A stretch of 64,000 nt of DNA. Origin: Pectobacterium polonicum. GTDB lineage: Bacteria; Pseudomonadota; Gammaproteobacteria; Enterobacterales; Enterobacteriaceae. The notes under the pieces are model-generated. The model saw only the letters and a program-made list of their open reading frames with translations, did no database searches and was not told the origin of the DNA. Shown here piece by piece: positions 46,995-57,018 of this stretch. A program made the position numbers and the translations under genes. The first letter of the stretch is position 1, and each line of letters begins with the position of its first letter. The stretch is from contig NZ_RJTN01000017.1 in the NCBI RefSeq assembly GCF_005497185.1, forward strand, positions 35,725 through 99,724. The letters are read 5' to 3'.

Positions 46995-48419
46995 TTATTT
47001 TTTGCGGGATGCCGCCAACCGCTCTACGCGGCTAACCAGTCCCGGTTCCCATTGCATCAGGCCCAATTGTTGGCTTTCCTGCCACATGTGCTGATAGTGC
47101 TGTGCTGCCAGTGATTTCATCCCTTCTTCGGCGAGTAAATCCGCCAGAACCAACTCGGCATAAAAGCGGTCGCGCGGCTCTTTCAGGCGACGCATGCGTT
47201 CATCCAATAGCTGCATCGCCGCCCCAATACCTTTCTCATCTCGACAGGCCGCCGCCTCCGTCGCCAGATCGTCCTGCCGCGCCCCGCCGCCGCCGCGAAC
47301 CGGCTGGCTGGACTGCAACCACTGGCTACATTTCCCGGTCAAAAAGGGTGTCCCATCGCTGAACGCCAGTTCACGCAGCTCCGGCACACGCTGAAGAAAC
47401 GTAGAAAGCTCCTCGGCAATCGCCGTCGCGACGGAAGCATGCCCTAACCGTGAGGCCACTGAGGCGGACAACATGTGGCCATCAAACCAGTAAGGAGCCA
47501 AAACCAGACTTTGTTCTATGCGTTCCCACAGCGCCAAATCAGCCTGAGCCAGCGCACTTTGGTATTCATCCACGCGGTCTGACGAGACAGGGGCTAACTG
47601 AGTTTTATTTCCCTTGGACGACATCGGCGGTGTGGCAATACCGGACCAGATAGCGTGGCGGCGTAGACGGTAACCCATCGGTGAAGCGGGATGACGCTCA
47701 ACCAGCAGCGCCGCAACGTTCAATTGGGTTTGCCGCCAGCCACGCTCGTCGGATGAATTAATCTCCACCGAACTGGCGGGCGTCGAGGCCGCGCTCGCGC
47801 TGGTTTCACTCCCGCCCGCGCCTCCACTACTGCTGGCTGCCGGTGCTGGCTTCGCCGTCTGATTCGCCTGTTCCTGCGCCTGCTGTCGCTGTCTGGCGCG
47901 CTTAACGCCCTGCACCAGTTCATCCATCAGCGCCGCTTTGTCGCTCGCCAGTTCGCCCCAGCGGGTCGCCACCTGCTCCGTTAACTGCTGTAATTGCTCC
48001 AGCTCTGCGCTGGAGGCACTTTCTGCAATGCGGGGAAGCGCGCTCTCAAAACGCCGAACAATCTGGATCATCAACTTCTGTTTCTGAACCGGACTGGCAG
48101 GCCAGGCAGGCACCCAGTAACTCTCCAGCCAGCTGTCCAGCAGCATCAGGGCAGTAGAAAACGGCGTCGCTTTAGCTGGGTGCTGTAAGCAGCGCAATAG
48201 CTGCACCAGTACCCGCATATCTTTGGTTTTGCTTTCCAGCAAGGTCAGGCAATACCCTGCCACCACGTTAAGATCGACCTGGTTATGCGCCAGCGATCCC
48301 AGCTTGACCAGCTCCGTTTCGACCTTTTCCCAGAGCGGATCGTCAGCCAATACCGCCGCGCGCAACTTCTCATCTGGCAACGCGGTTTGCAGGCGTTTAC
48401 ACCAGGGATGTGCATGCAT
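46995..48419 (-). CDS. tssA: TssA (VasJ-type) T6SS cap/baseplate protein
   Basis: Start at ATG 48419 (MHAHPWCKRLQTALPDEKL), preceded by AAAGGAGG at ideal spacing; the longer GTG frame would overlap vasI. 474 residues: ImpA-N domain (DDPLWEKVETELVKLGSLAH, VAGYCLTLLESKTKDMRVLV), a Gln/Ala/Ser-rich linker (about 205-260) and a helical C-terminal domain characteristic of the VCA0119 family (MGYRLRRHAIWSGIATPPM). It primes and stabilises tail assembly. Confidence 0.85.
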   Translation of the reverse strand: MHAHPWCKRLQTALPDEKLRAAVLADDPLWEKVETELVKLGSLAHNQVDLNVVAGYCLTLLESKTKDMRVLVQLLRCLQHPAKATPFSTALMLLDSWLESYWVPAWPASPVQKQKLMIQIVRRFESALPRIAESASSAELEQLQQLTEQVATRWGELASDKAALMDELVQGVKRARQRQQAQEQANQTAKPAPAASSSGGAGGSETSASAASTPASSVEINSSDERGWRQTQLNVAALLVERHPASPMGYRLRRHAIWSGIATPPMSSKGNKTQLAPVSSDRVDEYQSALAQADLALWERIEQSLVLAPYWFDGHMLSASVASRLGHASVATAIAEELSTFLQRVPELRELAFSDGTPFLTGKCSQWLQSSQPVRGGGGARQDDLATEAAACRDEKGIGAAMQLLDERMRRLKEPRDRFYAELVLADLLAEEGMKSLAAQHYQHMWQESQQLGLMQWEPGLVSRVERLAASRKK

Positions 48420-48430
48420 GAACGCCTCCT

Positions 48431-48991
48431 TTACCAGTGACACTGCTGACGCAGCGGCGCGAGTGCTTCGCCCAGCCCGGCGAGTTCGATACGCAACGCA
48501 TGACCGTCCGCGCCGTTAAGCACCAGTTCGCGATGCCCAATCCAGCGCTTTAACGCATCAATCGCCGGCAGGCCGCGTCCCGATTCCAGCAGCAGCCCGC
48601 GGTTGCGGATAAACCAGCTGTCGGACACCGTCACGCCATCCAGTTGTGATGTGACGGACTCACCTGCCCAAGGTTCACTGAGCGTTAAGCGCAAGTGCGT
48701 AATATTGCTGGCGCAGCTAATCACCAGCGTATTGCCATCGGCCAGCACGCGGGTGAGTGTCATATCGCCGCTGTCTGCTTCACGTCCCAGTTGAAACGTT
48801 CCGCCCGTCGCGGCGTTATCACTCTGTGGGGATAGCGTGCCGCTGCGTTCCGCTTCACGACCCAGCGCGTCATAGCAGGCCAGCCGAAGCTCTGAAGCCG
48901 TTTCATTACGACACTGTTCCCATAACGACTGCCAGGCGGGATCGGGGGTCGCTGCGGTTGCCAACAGTAAGGGTGCCATCGTCAGAAACAT
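48431..48991 (-). CDS. vasI: VasI/TagO-type T6SS accessory protein
   Basis: Start at ATG 48991 (MFLTMAPLLLATAATPDPAW), with GGAGG eight bases upstream and overlapping the vasH stop (TGATG). 186 residues with a probable signal peptide (first 17 or so residues), then CRNETASELRLACYDALGRE with a conserved Cys pair, and a C-terminal beta domain (LRIELAGLGEALAPLRQQC). Matches the VCA0118 family; periplasmic, function uncertain. Confidence 0.75.
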   Translation of the reverse strand: MFLTMAPLLLATAATPDPAWQSLWEQCRNETASELRLACYDALGREAERSGTLSPQSDNAATGGTFQLGREADSGDMTLTRVLADGNTLVISCASNITHLRLTLSEPWAGESVTSQLDGVTVSDSWFIRNRGLLLESGRGLPAIDALKRWIGHRELVLNGADGHALRIELAGLGEALAPLRQQCHW

Positions 48992-50529
48992 CAATTTACC
49001 TCCAGCTTCTGGCATTTGTGGTCGAGAGTGCGTTTAGGGATATTGAGGCTATCGGCCACCAGCAGGCGGTTGCCCTGAAACTGGCGCAGACGTGCTTCAA
49101 TGACAGCGGCTTCATACCGCTGTGTGGCAATACGCAAATCGTGGATGTGCTGATAGCAATCCTGTTCTTCCGGCGTACTGCTCGTCAGCCGATCGCGCAG
49201 TTCAGGCGGTAGCGATGCCAGAGACAACGCCTCACCGTCCGGCGTATGTGCGCAGGCGACTTCCAGCAGATTACGCAGTTCCCGCACATTGCCGGGAAAG
49301 TCATACGCCACCAGCTGTCGAAGGAAGGCACGATTCAATGATCCAACGTGTTTTTGCTGTTTATCTGCAAATTGACCGATGAAGTGCTCGCACAGCAGTC
49401 GAATATCGTCTGGCCGCTCACGCAGCGGTGCGACCTGCAACAGGCACTGGCAAAGGCGATGGTAGAGATCCTGTCGAAACACACCGTCAGACACCTGCTG
49501 TTCCAGCGGCTGATGGGTCGCGGCAATCAGGCGGAAATCGGAATGCACCTCTTTCTCCGCACCGAGGGGACGGAAGCTATGCGTTTCCAACACCCTTAAC
49601 AGCTTGGCCTGCATGGACTGCGGCATATCGCCGACTTCATCTAAAAACAGGGTTCCGCCGTTAGCCTGCTCAACCAGACCAATCTTGTTACTTTGTGCGC
49701 CAGAGAACGCCCCTTTCTGATAGCCAAACAGCTCACTTTCAATCAGGTTTTCCGGGATCGCCGCGCAGTTGATGGCGATAAAAGGTTTGTCGGCACGTTC
49801 GGAGCACTGATGCAGCAAACGCGCCACCACATCTTTCCCTGAACCGGTTTCGCCCTGAATCAGCACTGAAAGCCGGTGTTTTGCCGCCTGATAGATCTGC
49901 TGATGCAGCTCTTTAATGGCGACAGAACGGCCAATCAGCGTGGCTTCCACCCGTTTCTCCTGCTCGCGACGGCTCTGCCCTTCATCCTTAATCTGGCGGA
50001 GTGAATCTCTCAGCGCGACCTGCTCCCGCCGGGTATGCGCCAGCTCACGCAGCAGCATAAGCTGACGGCAAAATACCTGCGCCAGCCGTTCGCATTCGCC
50101 TCGTTGATGCAGCGTTTGCAGGTGCGTCGGCGTATCCAGCAGCGCCAACACCGCCAGCGGTTTGCCGCTATCCGACAGCAGCGGCAACGCGTGCAGCCCG
50201 CAGTTCGTCCCGACAGAAGCCAGCATCTGCCGAAACTCACGGTGCTCAATGCGGGCACCACCATAGAGAGAATCCCAGGTGCGCGCCTGATTCTTGTGCA
50301 GCACATAAGCCAGCGGGTGGCTAAAGTCATCCACGCCCAGACTCAGCGCCACTGGCGTTTCATGCACTCGCCCCTGGCAGGTCAGCTGCCTGCCGCTGAC
50401 ATCCACCATACCCAGCAGCATCCCTTGAGGCTGCCAGGCGGCCTGCATCGTCTCCAGCAGCCAGTCGCACAGACCGGCCTCATCATGCTGTCGGGTGAGT
50501 GCAAGCGCCAGTTCGAGGGCATGTTGCAT
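48991..50529 (-). CDS. vasH: VasH-type sigma-54 enhancer-binding activator
   Basis: 512 residues. N-terminal GAF-like sensor (residues 1-160), AAA+ domain with Walker A GETGSGKD (226-233), the sigma-54 contact loop GAFSGA (273-278; the family consensus is GAFTGA), LFLDEVGDMP (Walker B), and a C-terminal Fis-type helix-turn-helix (RLLVADSLNIPKRTLDHKCQ). It should activate sigma-54 promoters such as that of hcp at 40061. Thr to Ser in the loop is a conservative change that could still work. Two bases after clpV, hence in the same operon. Confidence 0.9.
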   Translation of the reverse strand: MQHALELALALTRQHDEAGLCDWLLETMQAAWQPQGMLLGMVDVSGRQLTCQGRVHETPVALSLGVDDFSHPLAYVLHKNQARTWDSLYGGARIEHREFRQMLASVGTNCGLHALPLLSDSGKPLAVLALLDTPTHLQTLHQRGECERLAQVFCRQLMLLRELAHTRREQVALRDSLRQIKDEGQSRREQEKRVEATLIGRSVAIKELHQQIYQAAKHRLSVLIQGETGSGKDVVARLLHQCSERADKPFIAINCAAIPENLIESELFGYQKGAFSGAQSNKIGLVEQANGGTLFLDEVGDMPQSMQAKLLRVLETHSFRPLGAEKEVHSDFRLIAATHQPLEQQVSDGVFRQDLYHRLCQCLLQVAPLRERPDDIRLLCEHFIGQFADKQQKHVGSLNRAFLRQLVAYDFPGNVRELRNLLEVACAHTPDGEALSLASLPPELRDRLTSSTPEEQDCYQHIHDLRIATQRYEAAVIEARLRQFQGNRLLVADSLNIPKRTLDHKCQKLEVN

Positions 50530-50531
50530 AC

Positions 50532-53129
50532 TCAGCCCTCAACCTCAGTCTGGAACTGGCCGGCTTCGACGCGGAAATGAATACGGCTGACAGGTTCCCC
50601 CGCAGACAGGCGTTGCAGCAGCTGTAGCGAAACAGGCGGCAGCAAGGCGCCATCAATCACCGATTCGAGCATACGCGCACCGTTTTCGCTGCGATTCGCC
50701 AACCGCAGAATCTCTTCCGGCACTTCGTCCTCAATGATGACTTCCGCGCCAAAACGCTGTTGCAGCAGAGACACCAGACGCGACAATTTGCCCTGCACAA
50801 TCTCAACCATGGTGTCATGCGCCAGCGGCAGGTAAGGGATGACTTCCATACGCGCCAACAGTGCGGGTTTGAAGAAGGCTGCCAGCTCAGGGTAAAGCGC
50901 ATCCAGCAACACATCCGACTGCTCGGCGTAGTTCACGATCGTCTGGAACCCAAGGTTGGACGTCAGGAAGAACACCACGTTGCGGCAGTCGATTACCCGG
51001 CCTTCGCCATCGGCGAGTTCACCTTTATCAAACGCCTGATAGAACAGGTTCAGGACATCCGGGTGCGCTTTCTCCACCTCATCCAGCAGCACCACGGAAT
51101 ACGGTTTCTGGCGGATAGCTTCGGTCAACACGCCGCCTTCACCAAACCCGACGTAGCCCGGCGGCGAACCGATCAGACGTGAAACCGTATGTTTTTCCTG
51201 ATACTCGGACATATTGATGGTGGTCAGATAGTTGCGTCCGCCAAACATCAGGTCGGCAATCTGGAGCACGGTTTCCGTTTTACCCACGCCGCTCGGCCCC
51301 ACCAGCAGGAAAGCCCCCAGTGGACGCCCCGGACGACGAAGATCCGCACGCGCGGTCAGCAGGTGCTTATGCAATTGAGCAATTGCCAACTGCTGCCCTT
51401 TAATTAAATCCCCCAGGAATTCAGGCAGGCGCGTGACGACATCCATTTCACTCTGTGAGATGCGGTTCAGCGGCACGCCCGTCCACTCGGCAATAACGGC
51501 CGCAATCTGCGTTTTATCAACGTGAGGGGAAACCAGTACGGAGGCGTGTTGCAGTGCTTCCAGCGCCTGTTCACAGGCAGCCAGTTCCGCCGACGCCGAC
51601 ACCGCATCAAAATCGACAGACTGCTCGTCATCCAGCAGCGCCGTGCGCAGTTCAATCACGCGCTGAACCTGTGTTTTCTGCTGCTGCCAATCGGCTTCCA
51701 GCTGTGTCAGTTGCGCCGCACCAGCTTCGCGAGCGTCACGCAGCTCGGCTAAGCGTTCTTCGGTATTACCCAGACCAATACGCGCCTGACGCTCAAGCTG
51801 GGTGATTTCCATCTCCTGCTGATGCAGGCGGGTCTGTAGCTGGCTGACCGCACGCGGTGGCGTCGTCAGGTTAATGGCGACACGTGCGCTGGCGGTATCC
51901 AACACGTCAATGGCCTTATCGGGAAGTTGACGACCGGAGATGTAACGCGCCGATAGCTGTGCGGCCGCCTGAAGCGCATCTTCATCAATCAGGACGCCGT
52001 GCGCTTTTTCATAGATGCCGCGCAGTCCACGCAGGATAACCGTGGCTTCTTCCGCGTTCGGTTCACCGACTTTGACGAGCTGGAAACGGCGGGAAAGCGC
52101 AGCGTCTTTCTCGACGTATTTTTTGTACTCGCTCCAGGTCGTGGCCGCGATGGTACGCAGTTCGCCACGCGCCAGCGCAGGCTTGAGCAGGTTGGAAACG
52201 TCCAGCCCGCCGGCCTGATTCCCTGCCCCGATGAGCGTATGCGCTTCATCGATAAACAGAATGATGGGGCGCGGCGCATCTTTCACTTCCTGCATCACGC
52301 CTTTGAAGCGTTTCTCAAATTCGCCTTTCACCGAGGCACCGGCCTGCATCGCCCCCAGATCGAGCGTGAGCAGTTCCACATCACGCAGTCTTTCCGGCAC
52401 AGCACCGGCCACAATACGCAGCGCCAGCCCTTCGATCAGCGCACTTTTACCAACGCCCGCTTCCCCGACCACAATCGGGTTGTTTTTACGACGGCGAGAG
52501 AGAATGTCGATCATCAGATCGATTTCATGGTCGCGGCACAGCACCGGATCTAACTGCCCCTGTCGGGCGGATTCCGTCACGTTTTGGGTATAGCGAGAGA
52601 GTTGTGTGTTCGCGGCGACAGCCTGTTCGGCCGTGGCGGATTGCACCGCGACGTCCGTTTCCACCGAATCCTTCACCCACTCATCAAACTGCTGGCGTAA
52701 AAGCTCACGGTTAATCTGCGCCAATGGGCGGGATACCGCGCCTGCCACATAGCGATTGGGCGTCAGCAGCAGGACCAGCAGCAGAATGCCGCTACGCAAA
52801 CGCGTGTGCTGGAATTCAGCCGACGCCAGCAGCCAGCTATCCTGTAGCCACTCCACCAGCAGAGGAGAGAAGGAAGGATAGCCCGCGTCAAATTCTTTAT
52901 CCATGGAAGAAGGCAACAGCAGCGAAGACAGCTCATCCGCATCCACGCCCGCACGCTTGAGGATCTGGCGCACATCACACAGCGGCGTTTCCAGCATTTT
53001 CAGCAACAGGTGCTCAATACGGATTTCCGCACCCTGATGTTGAATACAGAGTGCCGCCGCTTCTTCCAGCATATGACGGCACACGGGGTTGAGTCGTTCA
53101 ACCAGTGTCGGCAGTTCAATTCGAATCAC
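50532..53129 (-). CDS. clpV: TssH (ClpV) sheath-recycling ATPase
   Basis: 865 residues, a class-typical length. N-domain (1-160), first AAA+ with Walker A GEAGVGKSA (222-230) and LFIDEAHTLIGAG, middle coiled coil (LQTRLHQQEMEITQLERQAR), second AAA+ with Walker A GPSGVGKTET and VLLDEVEKAHPDVL. Uses ATP to disassemble contracted TssB/TssC sheath. Starts 13 bases after tssL. Confidence 0.95.
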   Translation of the reverse strand: MIRIELPTLVERLNPVCRHMLEEAAALCIQHQGAEIRIEHLLLKMLETPLCDVRQILKRAGVDADELSSLLLPSSMDKEFDAGYPSFSPLLVEWLQDSWLLASAEFQHTRLRSGILLLVLLLTPNRYVAGAVSRPLAQINRELLRQQFDEWVKDSVETDVAVQSATAEQAVAANTQLSRYTQNVTESARQGQLDPVLCRDHEIDLMIDILSRRRKNNPIVVGEAGVGKSALIEGLALRIVAGAVPERLRDVELLTLDLGAMQAGASVKGEFEKRFKGVMQEVKDAPRPIILFIDEAHTLIGAGNQAGGLDVSNLLKPALARGELRTIAATTWSEYKKYVEKDAALSRRFQLVKVGEPNAEEATVILRGLRGIYEKAHGVLIDEDALQAAAQLSARYISGRQLPDKAIDVLDTASARVAINLTTPPRAVSQLQTRLHQQEMEITQLERQARIGLGNTEERLAELRDAREAGAAQLTQLEADWQQQKTQVQRVIELRTALLDDEQSVDFDAVSASAELAACEQALEALQHASVLVSPHVDKTQIAAVIAEWTGVPLNRISQSEMDVVTRLPEFLGDLIKGQQLAIAQLHKHLLTARADLRRPGRPLGAFLLVGPSGVGKTETVLQIADLMFGGRNYLTTINMSEYQEKHTVSRLIGSPPGYVGFGEGGVLTEAIRQKPYSVVLLDEVEKAHPDVLNLFYQAFDKGELADGEGRVIDCRNVVFFLTSNLGFQTIVNYAEQSDVLLDALYPELAAFFKPALLARMEVIPYLPLAHDTMVEIVQGKLSRLVSLLQQRFGAEVIIEDEVPEEILRLANRSENGARMLESVIDGALLPPVSLQLLQRLSAGEPVSRIHFRVEAGQFQTEVEG

Positions 53130-53142
53130 GGTGTAGCTCCTG

Positions 53143-53919
53143 TTATTGTAATAATTCTCCCAGCTGACGCAGCACGTCCTGGGTTTGATGAGTTAGCTGA
53201 TAGTGGTACAGGCCGAAGGCGGCCACCAGAACCACGCACACGCCGACAAACAGCGTGCGCAATGACACCTGTTTGCGCAGGTGGTAGCGTGACGCCTGCT
53301 GTCCCAGATTCAGGTGAAAGACCATCGGCGAATTCGCAGGCTCAGGGTGCAGGGTGTCATGCAGCTTGCTCACGATGCGGTTCAGTTCTTCACGGCCTTG
53401 CGTCATCACCCGATAGCGCCCTTCAAAACCCAGACAGAGACAGAGGTAGATGAACTCCAGAATGTCGCGATAGCGGGTTGGGTCGTCCAGCAGCTTCTCC
53501 AGCAGGACAAACACCTTCTCGCCCCCCCAGGTCTCATTGTGAAAACGCGTCAGCAGGGAATGTGCCGACCACATGCTTTGGCCGCCCCACTCCCGCCCCA
53601 TCACGGCTTCATCAATGAAGGTGCAGAGGATGTAGCGGAACGACAAAATCACGCCGTTTTCATAGCCATGAGAATGCAATTCCTGTTCGATAGCCTGAAT
53701 TTCAGACACCACGCGCTGATACAGATCTTCCACCCCCTCATAGACCGAAAGCTGACGTACCCGCTCCACCATGCCCAGCAGCGGCGTGACCGCATCCACC
53801 ATCGGATTAATGCTTTGTCCACGCAGGCGGAACCAGTAGTCGGAGTCCATATCCAGCTGTCGGGCGTGGTCAAAAAGCAGATCGCCCAGTTGATCGTTTT
53901 TAATAACCTCGATGCTCAT
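53143..53919 (-). CDS. tssL: TssL (DotU/IcmH) inner-membrane protein
   Basis: A 258-residue short-form TssL without peptidoglycan-binding OmpA domain: cytoplasmic helical domain (INPMVDAVTPLLGMVERVRQ, LSFRYILCTFIDEAVMGREW) and one C-terminal membrane segment (LFVGVCVVLVAAFGLYHYQL). Works with TssM and TssJ as the trans-envelope complex and docks the baseplate. Confidence 0.92.
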   Translation of the reverse strand: MSIEVIKNDQLGDLLFDHARQLDMDSDYWFRLRGQSINPMVDAVTPLLGMVERVRQLSVYEGVEDLYQRVVSEIQAIEQELHSHGYENGVILSFRYILCTFIDEAVMGREWGGQSMWSAHSLLTRFHNETWGGEKVFVLLEKLLDDPTRYRDILEFIYLCLCLGFEGRYRVMTQGREELNRIVSKLHDTLHPEPANSPMVFHLNLGQQASRYHLRKQVSLRTLFVGVCVVLVAAFGLYHYQLTHQTQDVLRQLGELLQ

Positions 53920-53934
53920 CTCTTCCTCTCCTTA

Positions 53935-55272
53935 CTACTGGCCGCGGATGGCCCAAAGCTGCATATCCAGCTCCGGGAATTCGCCAGCAATGTGGAACGC
54001 CAGCGTGTTGCCAGACACCAGCATCTGCCAGGCAGGACTTTGTCTATCCAGTTGGAAATAGCTGTAACCCGCGTGATAAGGCAGTTGGCGCGGCGCAACC
54101 GGCAGCGGCAGCAGCGGGATGCCCGGCAGTTGCAGGCTGATCAGTTCGCGGATCTTCTCGCTGGAGGCGATCTTCGTTTGTTGCAGCAACTGTTTACGCA
54201 GATGCTCCTGCGGCATACGCGCACGTACCGCCAGCACAAACTCGGCGCTAGCCATCAATTCCGCATCGCCAACCATCGCTACCATCACGCCATACGGCTG
54301 TTTCTTCAGTTGGATGGAGACGGCACGCGGCGACAGTACGGTACTCAGCGCTTGACGCAGCGCCATCATCAGCGGCTCAAAGCTGGCCTGCTGGTGTTCA
54401 TGGCGATAGGCGGGGAATTCCGGCGGCAGACGCGACTCATCGGTAAACGTCATCAGTTCGCCGCACAGTTCAACCAGCGTTTCGTGCAGGCGTTCAGGGT
54501 GCAAGGTGCCAAGGCGCGCCAGATGCGACAGTTTGGGCTGCGCGCGGTTAAGCAATTGCAGCATCATAAATTCAGCCACGTCTGCTACGCCCTGCTGTCC
54601 TGGGGCGGCAATACGCTGCGCCAGACTACGCGCACGTTCTGCCACTAAACCGGCAGATTCACCCAAAAAGCGTTTTAAGGTGGGGATCGCGGTGACGCTG
54701 ATGCTGCACGGCATAAAGTTAGGGTCCAGAATCAAGCCGCCGTCAGGGCGCTTATCCAGAATGTTGGCAATCGCCAGCGAGGCATAGGCGCTGCGATCGT
54801 CACGATCGAGCATCAGGCGCAGGCTGACTTTACCGACTTCCAGAGAAACGATGTCGCCGCCGTCGCTGTGCAGATCGCGTACGTCATGCCGATGCGATTG
54901 CAGGCGGCTGGCGATCCCCTGCCCCGGCTGACCGACTTCGCTGACGCCATTCACCGCCAGCGGTAGCGCCAGATACACTTTCTGGTTTGCCAGCGCGACG
55001 TCGGTAATCTCTAACGGCTGCGGCAGCGCGTCATCACCCGGAATATTGAACACGGTGCCGTCAGGCATCACGCCGCTGGCGTTAACCAGCGCGATGCGGC
55101 CAAAATTGAGGTATTCCTCATTAATCGCCAGCGACTGCAAGCCATAGAAATAGTCACTGAGGGCGCTGAGACGCGCGTGCAGTGCGTAATCGGTGTGTCG
55201 TTGTTGCTGTTGAAAATGCTGCGGTTTAATGAACAGACCTTCCCGCCAGATAATGCGATTGCGACTCGACAT
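53935..55272 (-). CDS. tssK: TssK baseplate-membrane adaptor
   Basis: 445 residues with the family start IIWREGLFIKPQHFQQQQRH, then the head region (GELMTFTDESRLPPEFPAYR, HEHQQASFEPLMMALRQALS) and C-terminal beta domain (AFHIAGEFPELDMQLWAIRG). Homologous to phage receptor-binding proteins; connects the baseplate to TssL/TssM. Overlaps nothing; 2 bases after tssJ. Confidence 0.95.
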   Translation of the reverse strand: MSSRNRIIWREGLFIKPQHFQQQQRHTDYALHARLSALSDYFYGLQSLAINEEYLNFGRIALVNASGVMPDGTVFNIPGDDALPQPLEITDVALANQKVYLALPLAVNGVSEVGQPGQGIASRLQSHRHDVRDLHSDGGDIVSLEVGKVSLRLMLDRDDRSAYASLAIANILDKRPDGGLILDPNFMPCSISVTAIPTLKRFLGESAGLVAERARSLAQRIAAPGQQGVADVAEFMMLQLLNRAQPKLSHLARLGTLHPERLHETLVELCGELMTFTDESRLPPEFPAYRHEHQQASFEPLMMALRQALSTVLSPRAVSIQLKKQPYGVMVAMVGDAELMASAEFVLAVRARMPQEHLRKQLLQQTKIASSEKIRELISLQLPGIPLLPLPVAPRQLPYHAGYSYFQLDRQSPAWQMLVSGNTLAFHIAGEFPELDMQLWAIRGQ

Positions 55273-55274
55273 AA

Positions 55275-55796
55275 TTATTCTTCTTCTTGGTCTTTTTTGA
55301 TTTCGACTTCATCCCGGCGCAGGTGCACGAGGATCTGATACGTCTGCCCGGTATTCTTTAGCTTGATGACTTTGCGCCACTCGGCGCTTTCCGAATCCGC
55401 ATAGCGCGCCACCACGCCGAGGTAGTGCACCTTTTCATCCAGCGCTTCGGGCGGCAGATATTTGAACTGCCCCGGCAACAGCGTGTAGTCCTGATGGCTG
55501 AGGTAATTCTTGGCGAGCGCCTTTTCGATATCCGTCGTGATCTGGTCATAATCCGTGGCTAACAGACGCGAATCTTCCGCCAACAGCACCAGTTGAAATT
55601 CGATAGGAGCCGCTTCACCGCTGTCGTTCGGATTAACGTCCGGCTCCGCCAGCAGGCTGAAACCCACGGTAGAAGGCTGATGATTGTTGCTGCCTACCTG
55701 AATATCGGGATTCGCCGCCACCTGCGCCATTTTGCCCAGCGTGGTACACCCCGACAGCAGGAACATCAGAGAACATAAGCACAGAGCCCGCAGCAT
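55275..55796 (-). CDS. tssJ: TssJ outer-membrane lipoprotein
   Basis: 173 residues; lipobox LMFLLSGCTTLG (acylation at Cys16 or so) and transthyretin-like domain (IEFQLVLLAEDSRLLATDYD, QITTDIEKALAKNYLSHQDY). Anchors TssM to the outer membrane. Its start shares a base with the fha stop (TAATG). The C-terminal KKDQEEE tail is charged, unlike most TssJ. Confidence 0.9.
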   Translation of the reverse strand: MLRALCLCSLMFLLSGCTTLGKMAQVAANPDIQVGSNNHQPSTVGFSLLAEPDVNPNDSGEAAPIEFQLVLLAEDSRLLATDYDQITTDIEKALAKNYLSHQDYTLLPGQFKYLPPEALDEKVHYLGVVARYADSESAEWRKVIKLKNTGQTYQILVHLRRDEVEIKKDQEEE

Positions 55797-57016
55797 TATT
55801 TTTGCTCCTGCTGTTGACGCACGGCGCGGTCATACGCCTGCGCATACACCTGATGGAACAGTTTCTGGAATCCCTGCTGGCGCGGCGACGTTAATTCACG
55901 GTAGTAGTGCTGATACATCTGCCACGCCCAGCCGTCATCCGCTGCCAGTTGTTCGCCGCTGCGGCGATAGTGTTCAAAGCGGTTAAGCAACGCGGCAGGC
56001 GAAAAAGCCTGAAGAATATTTTCCAACGCCACGGCAATCGCTTGCTGATTCGCAATGTGGTGTACCCGCACATTGTTCAACACTTCTTCCACCGCAGCGG
56101 GCGCAGACAGGTGCACCGGGCTTTTCCCTTCGGCAAACAGCACCGACAGCGTATCCGCATAGCCCAACCCCAGACGCAGCGGGTTATCTTCAATCGGGCG
56201 TAAATGCGTGTCCGCCATCGCCGCCTGTTCCGTCTGTAATGCCAGTAAGCCTTCAACCATCGCGCGCAGGCTTTTCCCCATCTCTTCCAGCATTTCGCGC
56301 AATCGCGCATCGTCGCCCGGCTGAAGCGACAGCCCCAGACCGCGCATCAGCGGAGCCAGAGACGTGCCCTCGCTGTACCCTTCCAGCCCGTCTCCCGCGT
56401 ACGGTGTGTTGATGGTCGGTAATTCCACAAATTTCTGATCCATGGTGTCCTCAGCAGAAGAAAAAGAAGAAAGAGAGGCCGTGAACGAAGCTCCGGCTGT
56501 CTCACTGTCTGATGGCAAGAGTGGCTGGCTCTGTTCTTTCTGGAGCGCCCACAGCGGGTCATTCAACACAACCGTGGGATCGGCCAGATCCGTTGAGCGC
56601 CTTTTTTTATCTTCACTTAGCCAGCCGCCCAGCACATCGACCGTGCCCTGCCCTAATACCTGATCGATATCCTGTTCCGTGGTGGGATCGCCGATATAAA
56701 CACCTAGCCGGAAAGGCCCGATAACCAGCTCATCGCCGTGCGACAGAATGACTTTCCGATCGCGCCCAATCGGCGACAGAGAACCGTTAATAAAAGACTG
56801 ACCGCTCAGATCGCACAGGCTAAAATAACCATCGGTCATTTCGATACGGGCGTGCTCCGGCACGACAGAGCCCAGCCGATCCCGCAGTTGCCATTGGTCT
56901 TTTTCCGACGCACCCAGCGTGCCACCACGATGATCGAACTGGTGCTGCACCTGAGAATTGATATCGAGCTGCTCACTGTTGAGCACAACCAACGTGAGTG
57001 GATGGGTTACGTTCAC
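55796..57016 (-). CDS. FHA-domain T6SS protein (TagH/ImpI type)
   Basis: Start set at GTG 57016 (VNVTHPLTLVVLNSEQLDIN) with GGAG 6 bases upstream, just 2 bases after tssG; the longer frame overlaps tssG. 406 residues: FHA domain (GSVVPEHARIEMTDGYFSLC, INGSLSPIGRDRKVILSHGD, LVIGPFRLGVYIG, residues 10-120), an acidic linker, and the C-terminal ImpI/VasC region (YAGDGLEGYSEGTSLAPLMR, GFQKLFHQVYAQAYDRAVRQ). The FHA fold reads phospho-threonine; no kinase or phosphatase gene is in this operon, so its ligand may be unphosphorylated. Confidence 0.88.
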   Translation of the reverse strand: MNVTHPLTLVVLNSEQLDINSQVQHQFDHRGGTLGASEKDQWQLRDRLGSVVPEHARIEMTDGYFSLCDLSGQSFINGSLSPIGRDRKVILSHGDELVIGPFRLGVYIGDPTTEQDIDQVLGQGTVDVLGGWLSEDKKRRSTDLADPTVVLNDPLWALQKEQSQPLLPSDSETAGASFTASLSSFSSAEDTMDQKFVELPTINTPYAGDGLEGYSEGTSLAPLMRGLGLSLQPGDDARLREMLEEMGKSLRAMVEGLLALQTEQAAMADTHLRPIEDNPLRLGLGYADTLSVLFAEGKSPVHLSAPAAVEEVLNNVRVHHIANQQAIAVALENILQAFSPAALLNRFEHYRRSGEQLAADDGWAWQMYQHYYRELTSPRQQGFQKLFHQVYAQAYDRAVRQQQEQK

Positions 57017-57018
57017 AT

